A stretch of DNA of 13,960 nt. Origin: Spirochaeta sp. (GTDB taxonomy: Bacteria > Spirochaetota > Spirochaetia > DSM-27196 > SLAA01). The stretch covers positions 1-13,960 of the forward strand of contig JAIVHN010000025.1 of NCBI GenBank assembly GCA_020201015.1, in the 5' to 3' direction. The notes beneath the pieces were generated by a model. The model saw nothing but the letters and a program-made list of their open reading frames with translations. It made no database searches and was not told the DNA's origin. Both the position numbers and the translations under genes were made by a program. This document shows, piece after piece, positions 1 through 6,887 of the stretch (position 1 is the stretch's first letter; every line of letters starts with the position of its first letter).

Positions 1-584
1 TCAGCCGCATGTGGGTTCTCACCACAGCTACGAATTCGCAGTCCAAGCCGCGTTTTATACAGCACTACCGACAAGACAACAAAAATGACGACGCCAAGGT
101 AGGTGGACAGATAGGCACGAGTGAAGAACAGTTCACCAATAATCGGTATATCGCTCAGAAACGGAACTTCACGGATCAAGTAGTTTCCACTAATGACAAT
201 GCGTCTGGACAGGAAGATAGTTCGTGCCACAAAAACTGCCAGCGCAGGGGCAAAGAGATTAAGTGCCGTGGCGCTGATAATCTGGTCGGACTTCATATTA
301 ATTGAGGCGTAGGCGTGGAAGAAGGAAAACAGAAAACCGGCCACGGCTCCTATGAGTAAACCCAGGAACGCAATAAGCTGCGCTGGCAAGCTGGTCGCCA
401 TCTCTATATAGCGAATGGACATGATCCCGACAAAGCCACCCATGACCATGATGCCTTCAAGTGCAATGTTTATGACACCACTTCGTTCACTAAACAAGGC
501 ACCCAACGCAACGAGTGCTAACGGCACCATTGAGGCCAACACCAAGGGGAAAAGAAAGTACAGCATATCTAGTGTCTGACTCAT
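1..584 (-). CDS. ABC transporter permease, nucleoside/simple-sugar type (second permease, 3' end outside window)
   Basis: The reading frame starts at an ATG (584-582) and stays open to the window edge, giving 194 residues of a family that usually has about 300-320. It begins MSQTLDMLYFLFPL and is strongly hydrophobic with several membrane segments. It carries the conserved SERSGVINIALEG segment and, close to the edge, a cytoplasmic loop RSCGENPHAA, where the ATPase usually docks. These are hallmarks of the second permease of BMP-linked nucleoside importers (BPD_transp_2 family; compare NupQ/YufQ of Bacillus and PnrE of Treponema). The ATG overlaps the TGA of the preceding permease (ATGA), so the two are very probably translationally coupled. 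An AAGGGG lies about 10 nt upstream. It is expected to form a heterodimeric inner-membrane channel with the first permease. Family assignment is firm; the substrate (nucleosides, probably purine) is inferred from family and neighbours. Confidence 0.92.
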   Translation of the reverse strand, partial: MSQTLDMLYFLFPLVLASMVPLALVALGALFSERSGVINIALEGIMVMGGFVGIMSIRYIEMATSLPAQLIAFLGLLIGAVAGFLFSFFHAYASINMKSDQIISATALNLFAPALAVFVARTIFLSRRIVISGNYLIREVPFLSDIPIIGELFFTRAYLSTYLGVVIFVVLSVVLYKTRLGLRIRSCGENPHAA

Positions 585-1756
585 TTTATTGTCGCCCCTT
601 GCGGTAGCTCAACTTCGGCACCGAGCCTCCGCCGCAAATACTCGGCTACATAGGCCTGTATGAACAGGCTGAACGCACTGAAGTAGATAATAACAGCAAT
701 AATGATATCAATGATTTCGGGCATGAAATCAAACAGCTGCAAATAGTACCCACCTTGTTCAAGGGCTCCGTAAAATAACCCGGCAAGGAAGACCCCAACC
801 GGAGCACTGAGCCCAAGCAGCGCAATTGCAATGCCGGTAAAACCCTCTTGCATGAGTTGGTTTACCGGTTCAAGGTGTCGGCCCGCGACCAAGAACATAA
901 TGGCCCCGGCAATTCCGGCTAAGGCGCCGCTAATGGTCATGGACAGTACGATATTTCGTTTCGCATTCATACCTGCGTACTTGGCGGCCTCCCTGTTGAA
1001 TCCCACGCTCTTAAGTTCGTAGCCGAACACGGTACGGTTTAAGATGATGTGGAGCAGGACAGTGAGCCCGATAGCAATAAAAATCCCCACATTCACGCTT
1101 GAGCCCGGAAAAACATCCCTAAGAAACCAAGTCGGAATGAGGGCGGAGGGGAGGGGTGAAACGGCTCGAGCGTACTGCCGGTTGTAGATCAACTGCATAA
1201 TGAGCATGGTATTCAAGTACATGGCGATGTAGTTGAGCATGATAGAGGATACAACCTCATGTACATTGCGAAACGCTTTGAGCAGTCCTGCAATACCGCC
1301 CCAGATCGCACCGGCAACCATCCCACCGAGCACCGCGACAATCCAGTGAGCAGCACCCAAAAATCCCCAGTTGACTCCTATGTAGACGGCAGTAAAGGCG
1401 CCCATTGTCAGTTGACCGGTAGCGCCAATATTAAAGAGTCCGGTACGGAATGCAAAAGCCACACTGAGTCCCGTTAAGACAATGGGCACGCCATAGTAGA
1501 GCATGTCTCCCACGCTCCGGCTGCCTTCACTTAACCAGCCAAAGAGTATAGTGAGAAACCCCGGCACCGCGTCACCTGGGTTCACAATGAGCATAATCAC
1601 AAAGCCGACAATAAGCCCGGAAACGATGGCAATGATACTAGAGAATGCACTAATGCTTGCAGGACTGTCCGCGATCTTCCAAAGGACGTTCCGGGCCAAC
1701 CGGTCGTCACCGTCTGAATTCGAGGGCGCCCCCGACCGCTTCCATGGCAGCTTCAC
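581..1756 (-). CDS. ABC transporter permease, nucleoside/simple-sugar type (first permease)
   Basis: This is a 391-residue polytopic membrane protein of the BPD_transp_2 family. A polar N-terminus of about 35 residues (MKLPWKRSGAPSNSDGDD...) precedes the first hydrophobic segment (SSIIAIVSGLIVGFVIMLIV). The conserved motif AFRTGLFNIGATGQ lies near residues 100-115, and a cytoplasmic loop GFNREAAKYAGMNAKRN probably contacts the ATPase. The start is a GTG (1756-1754) that overlaps the ATPase stop as GTGA, with a GAGG about 7 nt upstream. The next gene overlaps its stop by 4 bases. Homologues are NupP/YufP of B. subtilis and PnrD of Treponema (known family). It should pair with the downstream permease to import nucleosides delivered by the lipoprotein encoded at 3382-4467. 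The length is slightly above typical because of the N-terminal extension. Confidence 0.93.
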   Translation of the reverse strand: MKLPWKRSGAPSNSDGDDRLARNVLWKIADSPASISAFSSIIAIVSGLIVGFVIMLIVNPGDAVPGFLTILFGWLSEGSRSVGDMLYYGVPIVLTGLSVAFAFRTGLFNIGATGQLTMGAFTAVYIGVNWGFLGAAHWIVAVLGGMVAGAIWGGIAGLLKAFRNVHEVVSSIMLNYIAMYLNTMLIMQLIYNRQYARAVSPLPSALIPTWFLRDVFPGSSVNVGIFIAIGLTVLLHIILNRTVFGYELKSVGFNREAAKYAGMNAKRNIVLSMTISGALAGIAGAIMFLVAGRHLEPVNQLMQEGFTGIAIALLGLSAPVGVFLAGLFYGALEQGGYYLQLFDFMPEIIDIIIAVIIYFSAFSLFIQAYVAEYLRRRLGAEVELPQGATIK

Positions 1757-3279
1757 GCCACACCTCGCCTGCGAGCACCGGACATATACAAACCAAGTTC
1801 ATTCTCGGATACGGTCTGCGGATCAAACTCCCCAACTAACTCTCCACCGTACATCACTATAATTCTGTCGCTTAACCCCATCACCTCGTCCAGCTCCAAC
1901 GAAACCAGCAGAACTGCTTTACCTCTGTCCCGTTCGGCAATGATCTGTTTGTGAATGAACTCAATTGCACCGACATCCAAGCCGCGGGTCGGCTGCACCG
2001 CAATAAGGAGGTCACTGCCATGATCAATCTCTCGGCCAAGAATGGCCTTCTGCTGGTTGCCGCCACTCATGCTTCGTGCGAGCGACAAAGGGCCATGACT
2101 GCTTCGAATGTCGTACTGCTGAATGAGGTCTTGGGCATGCTCACGTATTGAGTTAAAAGCAAGAAACCCTCGACGTTGGTACGCTTTCTCAAAATAGCTG
2201 TTGAGGATGAGATTGTACTCAAGGCTGAAATCAAGAACTAATCCGTGACGCTGTCGGTCCTCGGGTATATGGGAAATCCCGGATAAATTCCGCTCGCGAG
2301 TTGTGGCATGGGTAATATCCTCGCCGTGGATGAGAATTTTACCCTTGGACAAGGGCGTTAAGCCGACAAGTCCGTGAATGAGCTCGCTTTGCCCGTTACC
2401 CTCGATGCCAGCAACGCAGAGAATCTCGCCGCGTTTGACATCCAAGCTGACACCTTGTACACGGTCCGTGTTCGAGTGGATGCTGCGTACCCAGAGGTTT
2501 TCTACCTTGAGGATCGTCTCACCAGGCTGAGCAGGAGCCTTCTCTATATCAAAAACAACCTTGCGGCCGACCATTTTTTCGGCCAGTTCTTCGTTGGATG
2601 TCTGTGCAACATCGACAGTATCTATGTACTTACCTTTCCGCAGGATCGTGCAGCGGTCGGCTACCTGTTGTATCTCGGTAAGTTTATGGGTGATGAGAAT
2701 AATGGACTTGCCTTCCTCCGCAAGACTTCTGAGGATTTTCATCAGCTCCTCAATCTCTTGGGGCGTCAGGGAGGCGGTTGGTTCATCAAAAATCAGGATT
2801 TCTGCGTCTCGGTAGAGCATCTTGAGTATTTCTACCCGCTGTTGCTGGCCAACTGAAATGTTCTCAATAATTGCTGAAGGGTCGACTTTCAGCTTGTACT
2901 GCTTACTTAGATTCTGGATTTTGGAAACAGCATTTTCATAGCGGAGAAAGCCCTTCGTGGTGTCTTCGTGGCCCAAAATAATGTTCTCGGCTACGGTGAA
3001 GTTGTGCACCAGTTTGAAGTGTTGGTGTACCATGCCAATTCCGAGCTTGTTGGCGTCGTTTGGGTTGCTAATGCTTACGAGTTTTCCCCGTACTTTAATT
3101 GTCCCTTCATCAGGTTTGTAGAGCCCAAAGAGCACGCTCATCAAAGTAGACTTTCCCGCGCCATTCTCACCAAGCAACGCGTGTATTTCGCCCTTCTTTA
3201 GCTTCAGATCAACTTGATCGTTCGCCTTAATGCCGGGAAACTCTTTTGTGATTTTGTCCATCTCAATGATGTATTCCAT
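1753..3279 (-). CDS. ABC transporter ATP-binding protein, two-domain nucleoside/sugar importer ATPase
   Basis: The 508-residue cytoplasmic protein has two fused nucleotide-binding domains, the usual length and layout for this class (RbsA/NupO/PnrC type). Domain 1 has Walker A GENGAGKST at residues 37-45, signature ISVGQQQRVEILKML and Walker B ILIFDEPTASLTPQE. Domain 2 has a degenerate Walker A (GIEGNGQSE), signature MSGGNQQKAILGREI and a Walker B-like LLIAVQPTRGLD with Gln in place of the usual Glu. Such degeneration of the second site is normal for the family, so hydrolysis probably depends on domain 1. It energises the two permeases that follow with 4-bp overlaps. AAGGG stands about 6 nt before the ATG. 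About 100 bp and a stable stem-loop separate it from the binding-protein gene, so it is probably expressed at a lower level from the same transcript. Confidence 0.95.
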   Translation of the reverse strand: MEYIIEMDKITKEFPGIKANDQVDLKLKKGEIHALLGENGAGKSTLMSVLFGLYKPDEGTIKVRGKLVSISNPNDANKLGIGMVHQHFKLVHNFTVAENIILGHEDTTKGFLRYENAVSKIQNLSKQYKLKVDPSAIIENISVGQQQRVEILKMLYRDAEILIFDEPTASLTPQEIEELMKILRSLAEEGKSIILITHKLTEIQQVADRCTILRKGKYIDTVDVAQTSNEELAEKMVGRKVVFDIEKAPAQPGETILKVENLWVRSIHSNTDRVQGVSLDVKRGEILCVAGIEGNGQSELIHGLVGLTPLSKGKILIHGEDITHATTRERNLSGISHIPEDRQRHGLVLDFSLEYNLILNSYFEKAYQRRGFLAFNSIREHAQDLIQQYDIRSSHGPLSLARSMSGGNQQKAILGREIDHGSDLLIAVQPTRGLDVGAIEFIHKQIIAERDRGKAVLLVSLELDEVMGLSDRIIVMYGGELVGEFDPQTVSENELGLYMSGARRRGVA

Positions 3280-3314
3280 GGGCAGCCCTTAGTGTGGTGC
3301 GATGTATGGGGCTA

Positions 3315-3355
3315 CACAAGAAAGGAAAGGCCTGAGCCCTTCCTTTCCTTTTGTG
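3315..3355 (-). terminator. Stem-loop between binding-protein and ATPase genes (partial terminator or mRNA-stabilising hairpin)
   Basis: In the direction of transcription, AAAGGAAAGG (3351-3342) pairs perfectly with CCTTTCCTTT (3330-3321) across an 11-nt loop. After a 2-nt bulge, CACA/TGTG extends the stem by four pairs. The following sequence is only moderately U-rich (CTTGTG), so full termination is doubtful. Hairpins in this position, after the first gene of a binding-protein operon, commonly lower read-through or protect the upstream mRNA end so that binding protein exceeds transporter. That role is inferred here. Confidence 0.55.
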
Positions 3356-3381
3356 CAGGTGTCATGTATTCGGCGCGCCGA

Positions 3382-4467
3382 CTATGGCTGAATTGTGCCT
3401 TCGGCAAAAACAAGGTCTCCTAAATCATGCTCGGCAAAAAACTCCTGGAGCTCTGAGTAGTTTGACGGTACCTCAATGTCGCCGCCAGCCACCATCTCAA
3501 AAACCTCGTTGTACTCACTTTCCGAGAAGCTTCTAAAGCGGGCCGACTCCATAGGAAGTCCAACACCGTCTTCGGTAGCAGTTAGGTTCAACGTCTCGCC
3601 ACCTGGAAACTCACCTTGGTAGTGAGCATCAAGCATTTGCTGTACCGACTGAGCCAGATCCTTCATTGCACTGGTTAATACGCGGTCGCTATTTGCGGAC
3701 TGGTCGACGTCTACACCAATCATCCAGGCATCCTGGTCTTCGGCTGCGGCCATGACGCTTGACCCGGCACCACCTGCAGCAGCAAATATTACATCGGTAC
3801 CCGCATTATACCAGCTTTCCGCCTGGCTCTTATGGGTGTCACTTGGTGCAAAATCTCCCAGGTACACATAGCGATTATCTGCAAACGAGATTTCTTTATC
3901 CAATTCGTCTGCCGCGTAGTGACTACCGGCGACATAGCCTACGCCAAAACGTACGACTGCAGGCACCGCCATTCCACCCATGTAGCCGAGACTCTCAAAT
4001 CCGTCATTAACTGCTGCGTATCCCGCCAGGAAACCGGACTCTTCCTCGGCAAAGAATACAGATACGGTGTTATCCGCAACCTGCACGTTGTAGTCGCCGC
4101 CATGTGGCGCACCGTCAATAAGAACAAAATTCACATCAGGATGGGTATCCTGAGCGCTGAAGATTGCCTGCTCAAACAGGAACCCAGGTGTTACTACAAT
4201 CTCAGCTCCGCCGCGTACCGCCAGGTCTATAGCAGAGATATAGGCTGAGTCTGATATTTCCGACGGTCGATAATAGCGATGTGACAAATCGTTTTCTTCG
4301 GCGTACTCAACTATGCCTTCCCATGTGCCCTGATTAAATGATTCATCGTCAATGTCACCGGCATCTGTGATCATAGCGATCTCATACTGTTCAGCGGCAG
4401 CTCCGCACGAAAGCAGCAGTCCCGCGACTAGCGTGGCGCTCATGAGCGCTAGTAAAATTTTCCTCAT
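3382..4467 (-). CDS. BMP family lipoprotein, nucleoside-binding protein of ABC importer (PnrA/TmpC-like)
   Basis: This 361-residue secreted lipoprotein has a charged start (MRKILL), a hydrophobic core and lipobox LLSC with Cys21 as the lipidation site. The mature part opens with the family motif ITDAGDIDDESFNQGTWEG (residues 33-51), and the later blocks MIGVDVDQS and TSAMKDLAQ fit ligand-contacting positions of the BMP family. Relatives are PnrA (TmpC) of Treponema pallidum, a purine-nucleoside receptor, and BmpA-D of Borrelia (established). It is the first gene of the importer operon, with promoter-like boxes about 56-84 bp upstream and a GGAGGG about 10 nt before the ATG. It probably captures nucleosides outside the inner membrane and hands them to the permease pair. 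Purine specificity is likely but not provable from sequence alone. No separate PnrB-like gene sits between it and the ATPase, unlike T. pallidum. Confidence 0.94.
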   Translation of the reverse strand: MRKILLALMSATLVAGLLLSCGAAAEQYEIAMITDAGDIDDESFNQGTWEGIVEYAEENDLSHRYYRPSEISDSAYISAIDLAVRGGAEIVVTPGFLFEQAIFSAQDTHPDVNFVLIDGAPHGGDYNVQVADNTVSVFFAEEESGFLAGYAAVNDGFESLGYMGGMAVPAVVRFGVGYVAGSHYAADELDKEISFADNRYVYLGDFAPSDTHKSQAESWYNAGTDVIFAAAGGAGSSVMAAAEDQDAWMIGVDVDQSANSDRVLTSAMKDLAQSVQQMLDAHYQGEFPGGETLNLTATEDGVGLPMESARFRSFSESEYNEVFEMVAGGDIEVPSNYSELQEFFAEHDLGDLVFAEGTIQP

Positions 4468-4522
4468 GTCCTCTAAACCCTCCGAAGCTGTTAGTCTTGT
4501 CTTCTGTTACAAGAGACCTCTT

Positions 4523-4551
4523 AGAGTATGAGCGAATGCAGCAATTATCAA
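4523..4551 (-). promoter_or_regulatory. Candidate promoter of the nucleoside importer operon
   Basis: Reading leftward, TTGATA (4551-4546) is followed after 17 bp by TACTCT (4528-4523). The -35 match is good and the -10 match is weak. The predicted start near 4516 leaves a leader of about 50 nt before the lipoprotein ATG. That leader contains a small TCTTGT/ACAAGA hairpin and is too short for a purine riboswitch. Confidence 0.45.
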
Positions 4552-4572
4552 CCCTTTTGTTGGGCGTAGCCA

Positions 4573-5541
4573 CTACATTGACTGCGCCGAGCGGGCCAGT
4601 TCGCGGATATCCTCGTCGTCCTCATGCAGCTTGGGCTCGCTTCCGCGAGGTGCGTTGATAATGCGTTGCGATATCATTGTCAGCGAGCGCGCAAAAGCGC
4701 CGGTAGGGTTAAGCTCAATGACCGGTTGACGCTTGATGATAGACTCGGTCAAGAGTTCCTCGCGTGGCAAATACCCAATGAAGTTAACCTCAATGCCAAG
4801 GTTCCGGCGAGCAATGGTGCGGAGCCGGCGGCCAATCTCCAGATCTTCTATCTCACGTCCCATATTCAGTACAACCCTTGGGTGAAAGCTCTGTAGGCAT
4901 TGATGAAAGATTTCGCGTGCGCCCTCGGATATCTCGCCAAGTCGTTGCCCGAGCGTATCAAAAGAGTTGTCCGAACCTTCAATGCGTTCTTCAATGAAAG
5001 ACTGCACCATTCCGCGTTCGGGGCTTGTCTTGGGAAAGCTGCGGTACAGCATGCGATAGACCGAGGTCTTGATGAAGGAGTAGGCATTTAGGATTGATGT
5101 AGTCTCGGGCGTGCACACAATCACACCGTCACTGCCGGTAAGGAAGAAATCGACCGTGTTATAGGTCGTACCGGAACCAAGGTCGAGAATGACAAAGTCG
5201 GCTACCAAGGCAGATGTCTCTTTTATAATCCTCTGCTTGCGGAAGTAAGGTAGATTGGCGGTGCCTGGGAGTAGTGCGTCACCGGGTATGAGGAATAGGC
5301 GATCTTGTGAGGTTGGCACCAGAAGTGACTCAAGACCCTCTTCTTGTTTGTAAATAAGATTGCCGACACCAGCATGACGGTTGCGGACGCCAAGTACCGT
5401 GTGCAAATTTGACCCGCCCAGGTCAAGGTCCATGAGCACAACCGTCTTCCCGGCCTTTGCAAGCGCTACACCCAGATTAGCCGTAAATACCGTCTTGCCG
5501 ACGCCGCCTTTGCCGCTTGCTACAGGAAGTATTGTTACCAT
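4573..5541 (-). CDS. ParA/MinD-family P-loop ATPase of unknown cargo
   Basis: The 322-residue cytoplasmic protein has the deviant Walker A SGKGGVGKT (residues 9-17) with both conserved lysines, the A' motif MDLDLGGSNLHTVLG and a Walker B region FVILDLGSGTTYNTVDF. This places it with the SIMIBI ATPases of the MinD/ParA/FlhG group. The GGSNLHTVLGV variant marks a stand-alone subfamily common in spirochaetes and deltaproteobacteria whose role is not established. No MinC/MinE, ParB, flagellar FlhF or chemotaxis gene is adjacent. No amphipathic membrane-targeting helix is evident at the C-terminus, which instead ends in an acidic stretch (HEDDEDIRELARSAQSM). The Rrf2 gene lies 48 bp upstream on the same strand, but this gene seems to have its own promoter. 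It probably acts as a nucleotide-dependent dimer positioning some partner; the partner is unknown. Confidence 0.85.
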   Translation of the reverse strand: MVTILPVASGKGGVGKTVFTANLGVALAKAGKTVVLMDLDLGGSNLHTVLGVRNRHAGVGNLIYKQEEGLESLLVPTSQDRLFLIPGDALLPGTANLPYFRKQRIIKETSALVADFVILDLGSGTTYNTVDFFLTGSDGVIVCTPETTSILNAYSFIKTSVYRMLYRSFPKTSPERGMVQSFIEERIEGSDNSFDTLGQRLGEISEGAREIFHQCLQSFHPRVVLNMGREIEDLEIGRRLRTIARRNLGIEVNFIGYLPREELLTESIIKRQPVIELNPTGAFARSLTMISQRIINAPRGSEPKLHEDDEDIRELARSAQSM

Positions 5542-5549
5542 TATCGTGC

Positions 5550-5578
5550 ACTATATGTTGATTTTTCGGTGAGGACAA
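5550..5578 (-). promoter_or_regulatory. Candidate promoter of the ParA-like gene, start codon 8 nt after the -10 box
   Basis: TTGTCC (5578-5573), a 17-bp spacer and TATAGT (5555-5550) read leftward. Only 8 nt (GCACGATA) separate the -10 box from the ATG at 5541, so transcription should begin at or next to the start codon. No purine-rich Shine-Dalgarno is present. The promoter lies entirely in the 48-bp gap after the Rrf2 gene. Confidence 0.55.
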
Positions 5579-5589
5579 GAAAGGCCTGC

Positions 5590-6045
5590 CTAAATTGAGA
5601 AATCGAAAACGCCAGCTTCTCTACTGTAGTATTCAAGTAGATCTTCAACAGTAAACTCCCCGAGTGTTTGTCGTATGCAGTCGGTCACCTTGCGCCAGAC
5701 TCGCCCAGTTGCCGCAACGCTTGCCGGTTGATCTGTAACAGCCCTGCGCTTTGATCCGGTGTCTCCTCCTGCATCGACAATACTTATTTCACCCTCAATT
5801 GCTTCTACAACCTGCAGTACCGTAATCTCTCGTGCCGGGCGTGACAAATAGTAGCCGCCCTGCGAGCCGCGTACCGAGTTCACAAGGCCGGACGCGCGTA
5901 ACGGCATGATAATCTGCCCAAGGTACTTTTCCGATATTTGCTCACGAGTTGCAATTTCGCTCAGCTGAAGGGGTTTGCCCTCCACATGCAGCCCCAGATT
6001 CAACATGATGCGCAGACCGTACTGAGAGCGTGTTGAGAGTTTCAT
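5590..6045 (-). CDS. Rrf2-family transcriptional regulator without iron-sulfur cysteines
   Basis: This 151-residue winged-helix regulator has MKLSTRSQYGLRIMLNL at the N-terminus. The recognition region QISEKYLGQIIMPLRASGLV (36-55) is followed by the wing VRGSQGGYYLSR (58-69), both classic for Rrf2. The start at 6045 is chosen because the family begins exactly at MKLSTR. The frame is open 42 codons further upstream, but that extension has no family similarity and would reach into the apt start. The segment that carries the three [2Fe-2S] cysteines in IscR and NsrR (about residues 85-110) has none here; the only cysteine is Cys123. It is therefore more like cluster-free members such as CymR. 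Its targets are unknown, but candidates are itself and the divergent apt gene. Confidence 0.88.
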   Translation of the reverse strand: MKLSTRSQYGLRIMLNLGLHVEGKPLQLSEIATREQISEKYLGQIIMPLRASGLVNSVRGSQGGYYLSRPAREITVLQVVEAIEGEISIVDAGGDTGSKRRAVTDQPASVAATGRVWRKVTDCIRQTLGEFTVEDLLEYYSREAGVFDFSI

Positions 6046-6051
6046 GTGGCA

Positions 6052-6080
6052 AGGATACACACGAGACGGCACGGACGCAA
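6052..6080 (-). promoter_or_regulatory. Candidate promoter of the Rrf2 gene, start codon 6 nt after the -10 box
   Basis: TTGCGT (6080-6075), 17 bp and TATCCT (6057-6052) read leftward, and the ATG begins 6 nt later (TGCCAC). The -35 match is modest and the -10 match is 4 of 6. No Shine-Dalgarno sequence precedes the ATG, consistent with a leaderless message. Confidence 0.42.
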
Positions 6081-6088
6081 GTCTGCGT
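6075..6088. promoter_or_regulatory. Candidate operator: ACGCA-AGTC-TGCGT palindrome over the Rrf2 -35 box
   Basis: A perfect 5-bp inverted repeat with a 4-bp centre overlaps the -35 element of the Rrf2 promoter and lies about 45 bp from the apt -35 box. Rrf2 regulators often bind such dyads in their own promoters. The site is short, so chance cannot be excluded. Confidence 0.3.
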
Positions 6089-6132
6089 ATGTGCTTGGAC
6101 GATATCCATGGAAAAAGATCACGCGTGCCTCG

Positions 6133-6162
6133 TTGACAGAAATAGACCTGCCCGATTATTCT
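6133..6162 (+). promoter_or_regulatory. Candidate apt promoter, start codon 7 nt after the -10 box
   Basis: A perfect TTGACA (6133-6138) is followed by TATTCT (6157-6162) at 18-bp spacing, or TTATTC at 17. The apt ATG at 6170 comes 7 nt after the -10 box. The bases between (CAGCGGC) contain no Shine-Dalgarno, so the transcript is predicted to start at or within a base or two of the ATG. Confidence 0.55.
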
Positions 6163-6169
6163 CAGCGGC

Positions 6170-6703
6170 ATGTCGCACCAGTATGATTTAGATTCAGTAA
6201 TACGAAAAGTGCCGGACTTTCCTAAGCCGGGGATACTCTTCTACGATATCACCGGCGTGCTGGTGGAGCCGGAAGCGTTCCGTTACTGCGTGAGTCGCAT
6301 TGTTGAAATGTATAAGGACTCGGGAATGAACGCGGTAGCAGGAATAGATGCCCGTGGCTTTGTTTTTGCAGCGCCGGTGGCGTACGAGCTGGGGCTACCC
6401 CTCATTCTTATTCGGAAGCGGGGCAAACTACCGGGTGAGAAGTTCATCAAGCGCTTTACCCTGGAGTACGGTGAGGATGAGATAGAGTTGCACAAGGCCG
6501 ATGTAGCCGAGGCGCGAAAGGTACTGCTGCTTGACGACCTGGTAGCAACAGGGGGCACGTTACGGGCGGCCGCGGACATGATTGTTGAGTCGGGTTCGGA
6601 GATTGCCGGAATCTGCTGTGTTGTAGGTTTGCCTTTCCTTAGCTATGAAGAGTTCTTAAAACCCTTTGCCGTGCGCACCCTTATTGAGTATCATGGGGAA
6701 TAG
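6170..6703 (+). CDS. apt: Adenine phosphoribosyltransferase
   Basis: The 177-residue enzyme converts adenine and PRPP to AMP and pyrophosphate in purine salvage (cytoplasmic). It starts with VIRKVPDFPKPGILFYDITG, typical of Apt, and has GIDARGFVFAAPVAYELG near residues 58-75 and RKRGKLPGE in the flexible-loop region. The PRPP-binding motif VLLLDDLVATGGT sits at residues 118-130 with both acidic residues present. The length matches the family (about 170-185). It is divergent from the Rrf2 gene and is followed by two tRNA genes with their own promoter. No terminator is seen directly after its TAG. Its position near a nucleoside importer fits a purine uptake and salvage module, although the two are not in one operon. 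The start lacks a ribosome-binding site and may be leaderless. Confidence 0.96.
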   Translation: MSHQYDLDSVIRKVPDFPKPGILFYDITGVLVEPEAFRYCVSRIVEMYKDSGMNAVAGIDARGFVFAAPVAYELGLPLILIRKRGKLPGEKFIKRFTLEYGEDEIELHKADVAEARKVLLLDDLVATGGTLRAAADMIVESGSEIAGICCVVGLPFLSYEEFLKPFAVRTLIEYHGE

Positions 6704-6743
6704 ACAGTGCTGAAACGACATGCAGAGCGTGACGGGCTTGTAG

Positions 6744-6772
6744 TTGACATAAGCGGGTAAACTCGCTATGGT
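6744..6772 (+). promoter_or_regulatory. Promoter of the tRNA-Gln/tRNA-Glu unit
   Basis: A perfect TTGACA (6744-6749), a 17-bp spacer and TATGGT (6767-6772) lie 38 bp before the first tRNA. The predicted start is near 6779. The -10 box is part of a tandem duplication, so a second TATGGT occurs at 6790-6795 without a matching -35 box. Confidence 0.6.
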
Positions 6773-6802
6773 TCTGGCGGTAATCTCGCTATGGTTCTGG
6801 CG
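6757..6802 (+). repeat. Two tandem 23-bp copies spanning the tRNA promoter -10 region
   Basis: Positions 6757-6779 and 6780-6802 are adjacent direct copies differing at a single base (GTAAA versus GTAAT near the start of the unit). Each copy contains CTCGCTATGGTTCTGGCG, which includes the -10-like TATGGT. The second copy ends 7 bp before the mature tRNA-Gln start. It is probably a slippage or duplication event, and the downstream copy will be transcribed as part of the precursor leader. Confidence 0.9.
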
Positions 6803-6809
6803 TGTTCGG

Positions 6810-6880
6810 TTCCCGGTTGTGTAATGGTAGCACTGCAGATTCTGGTTCTGCCTGTGGGGGTTCGAGTCCTCCCCGGGAAG
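6810..6880 (+). tRNA. tRNA-Gln (anticodon CTG)
   Basis: A full cloverleaf can be drawn. The acceptor stem TTCCCGG pairs with CCGGGAA, the anticodon stem GCAGA pairs with TCTGC around loop TTCTGGT (anticodon CTG, reads CAG), and the T-arm is GGGGG-TTCGAGT-CCTCC. The U1-A72 first pair and G73 discriminator are characteristic of bacterial tRNA-Gln. The 3' CCA is not encoded (TGA follows), so it must be added enzymatically. A Gln isoacceptor with TTG must exist elsewhere. Confidence 0.95.
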
Positions 6881-6887
6881 TGAAAAT

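Noticed and set aside
2374..2856. 160-codon open frame antisense to the ABC ATPase gene
   Set aside because: Shadow frame opposite conserved ATPase motifs; no promoter or ribosome-binding site.
4468..4516. Purine riboswitch controlling the nucleoside importer
   Set aside because: The predicted leader is about 50 nt, with no conserved purine-aptamer core.
6046..6171. Upstream start for the Rrf2 gene, 42 codons longer
   Set aside because: The family begins at MKLSTR; the extra residues have no family similarity and overlap the apt start and promoter.
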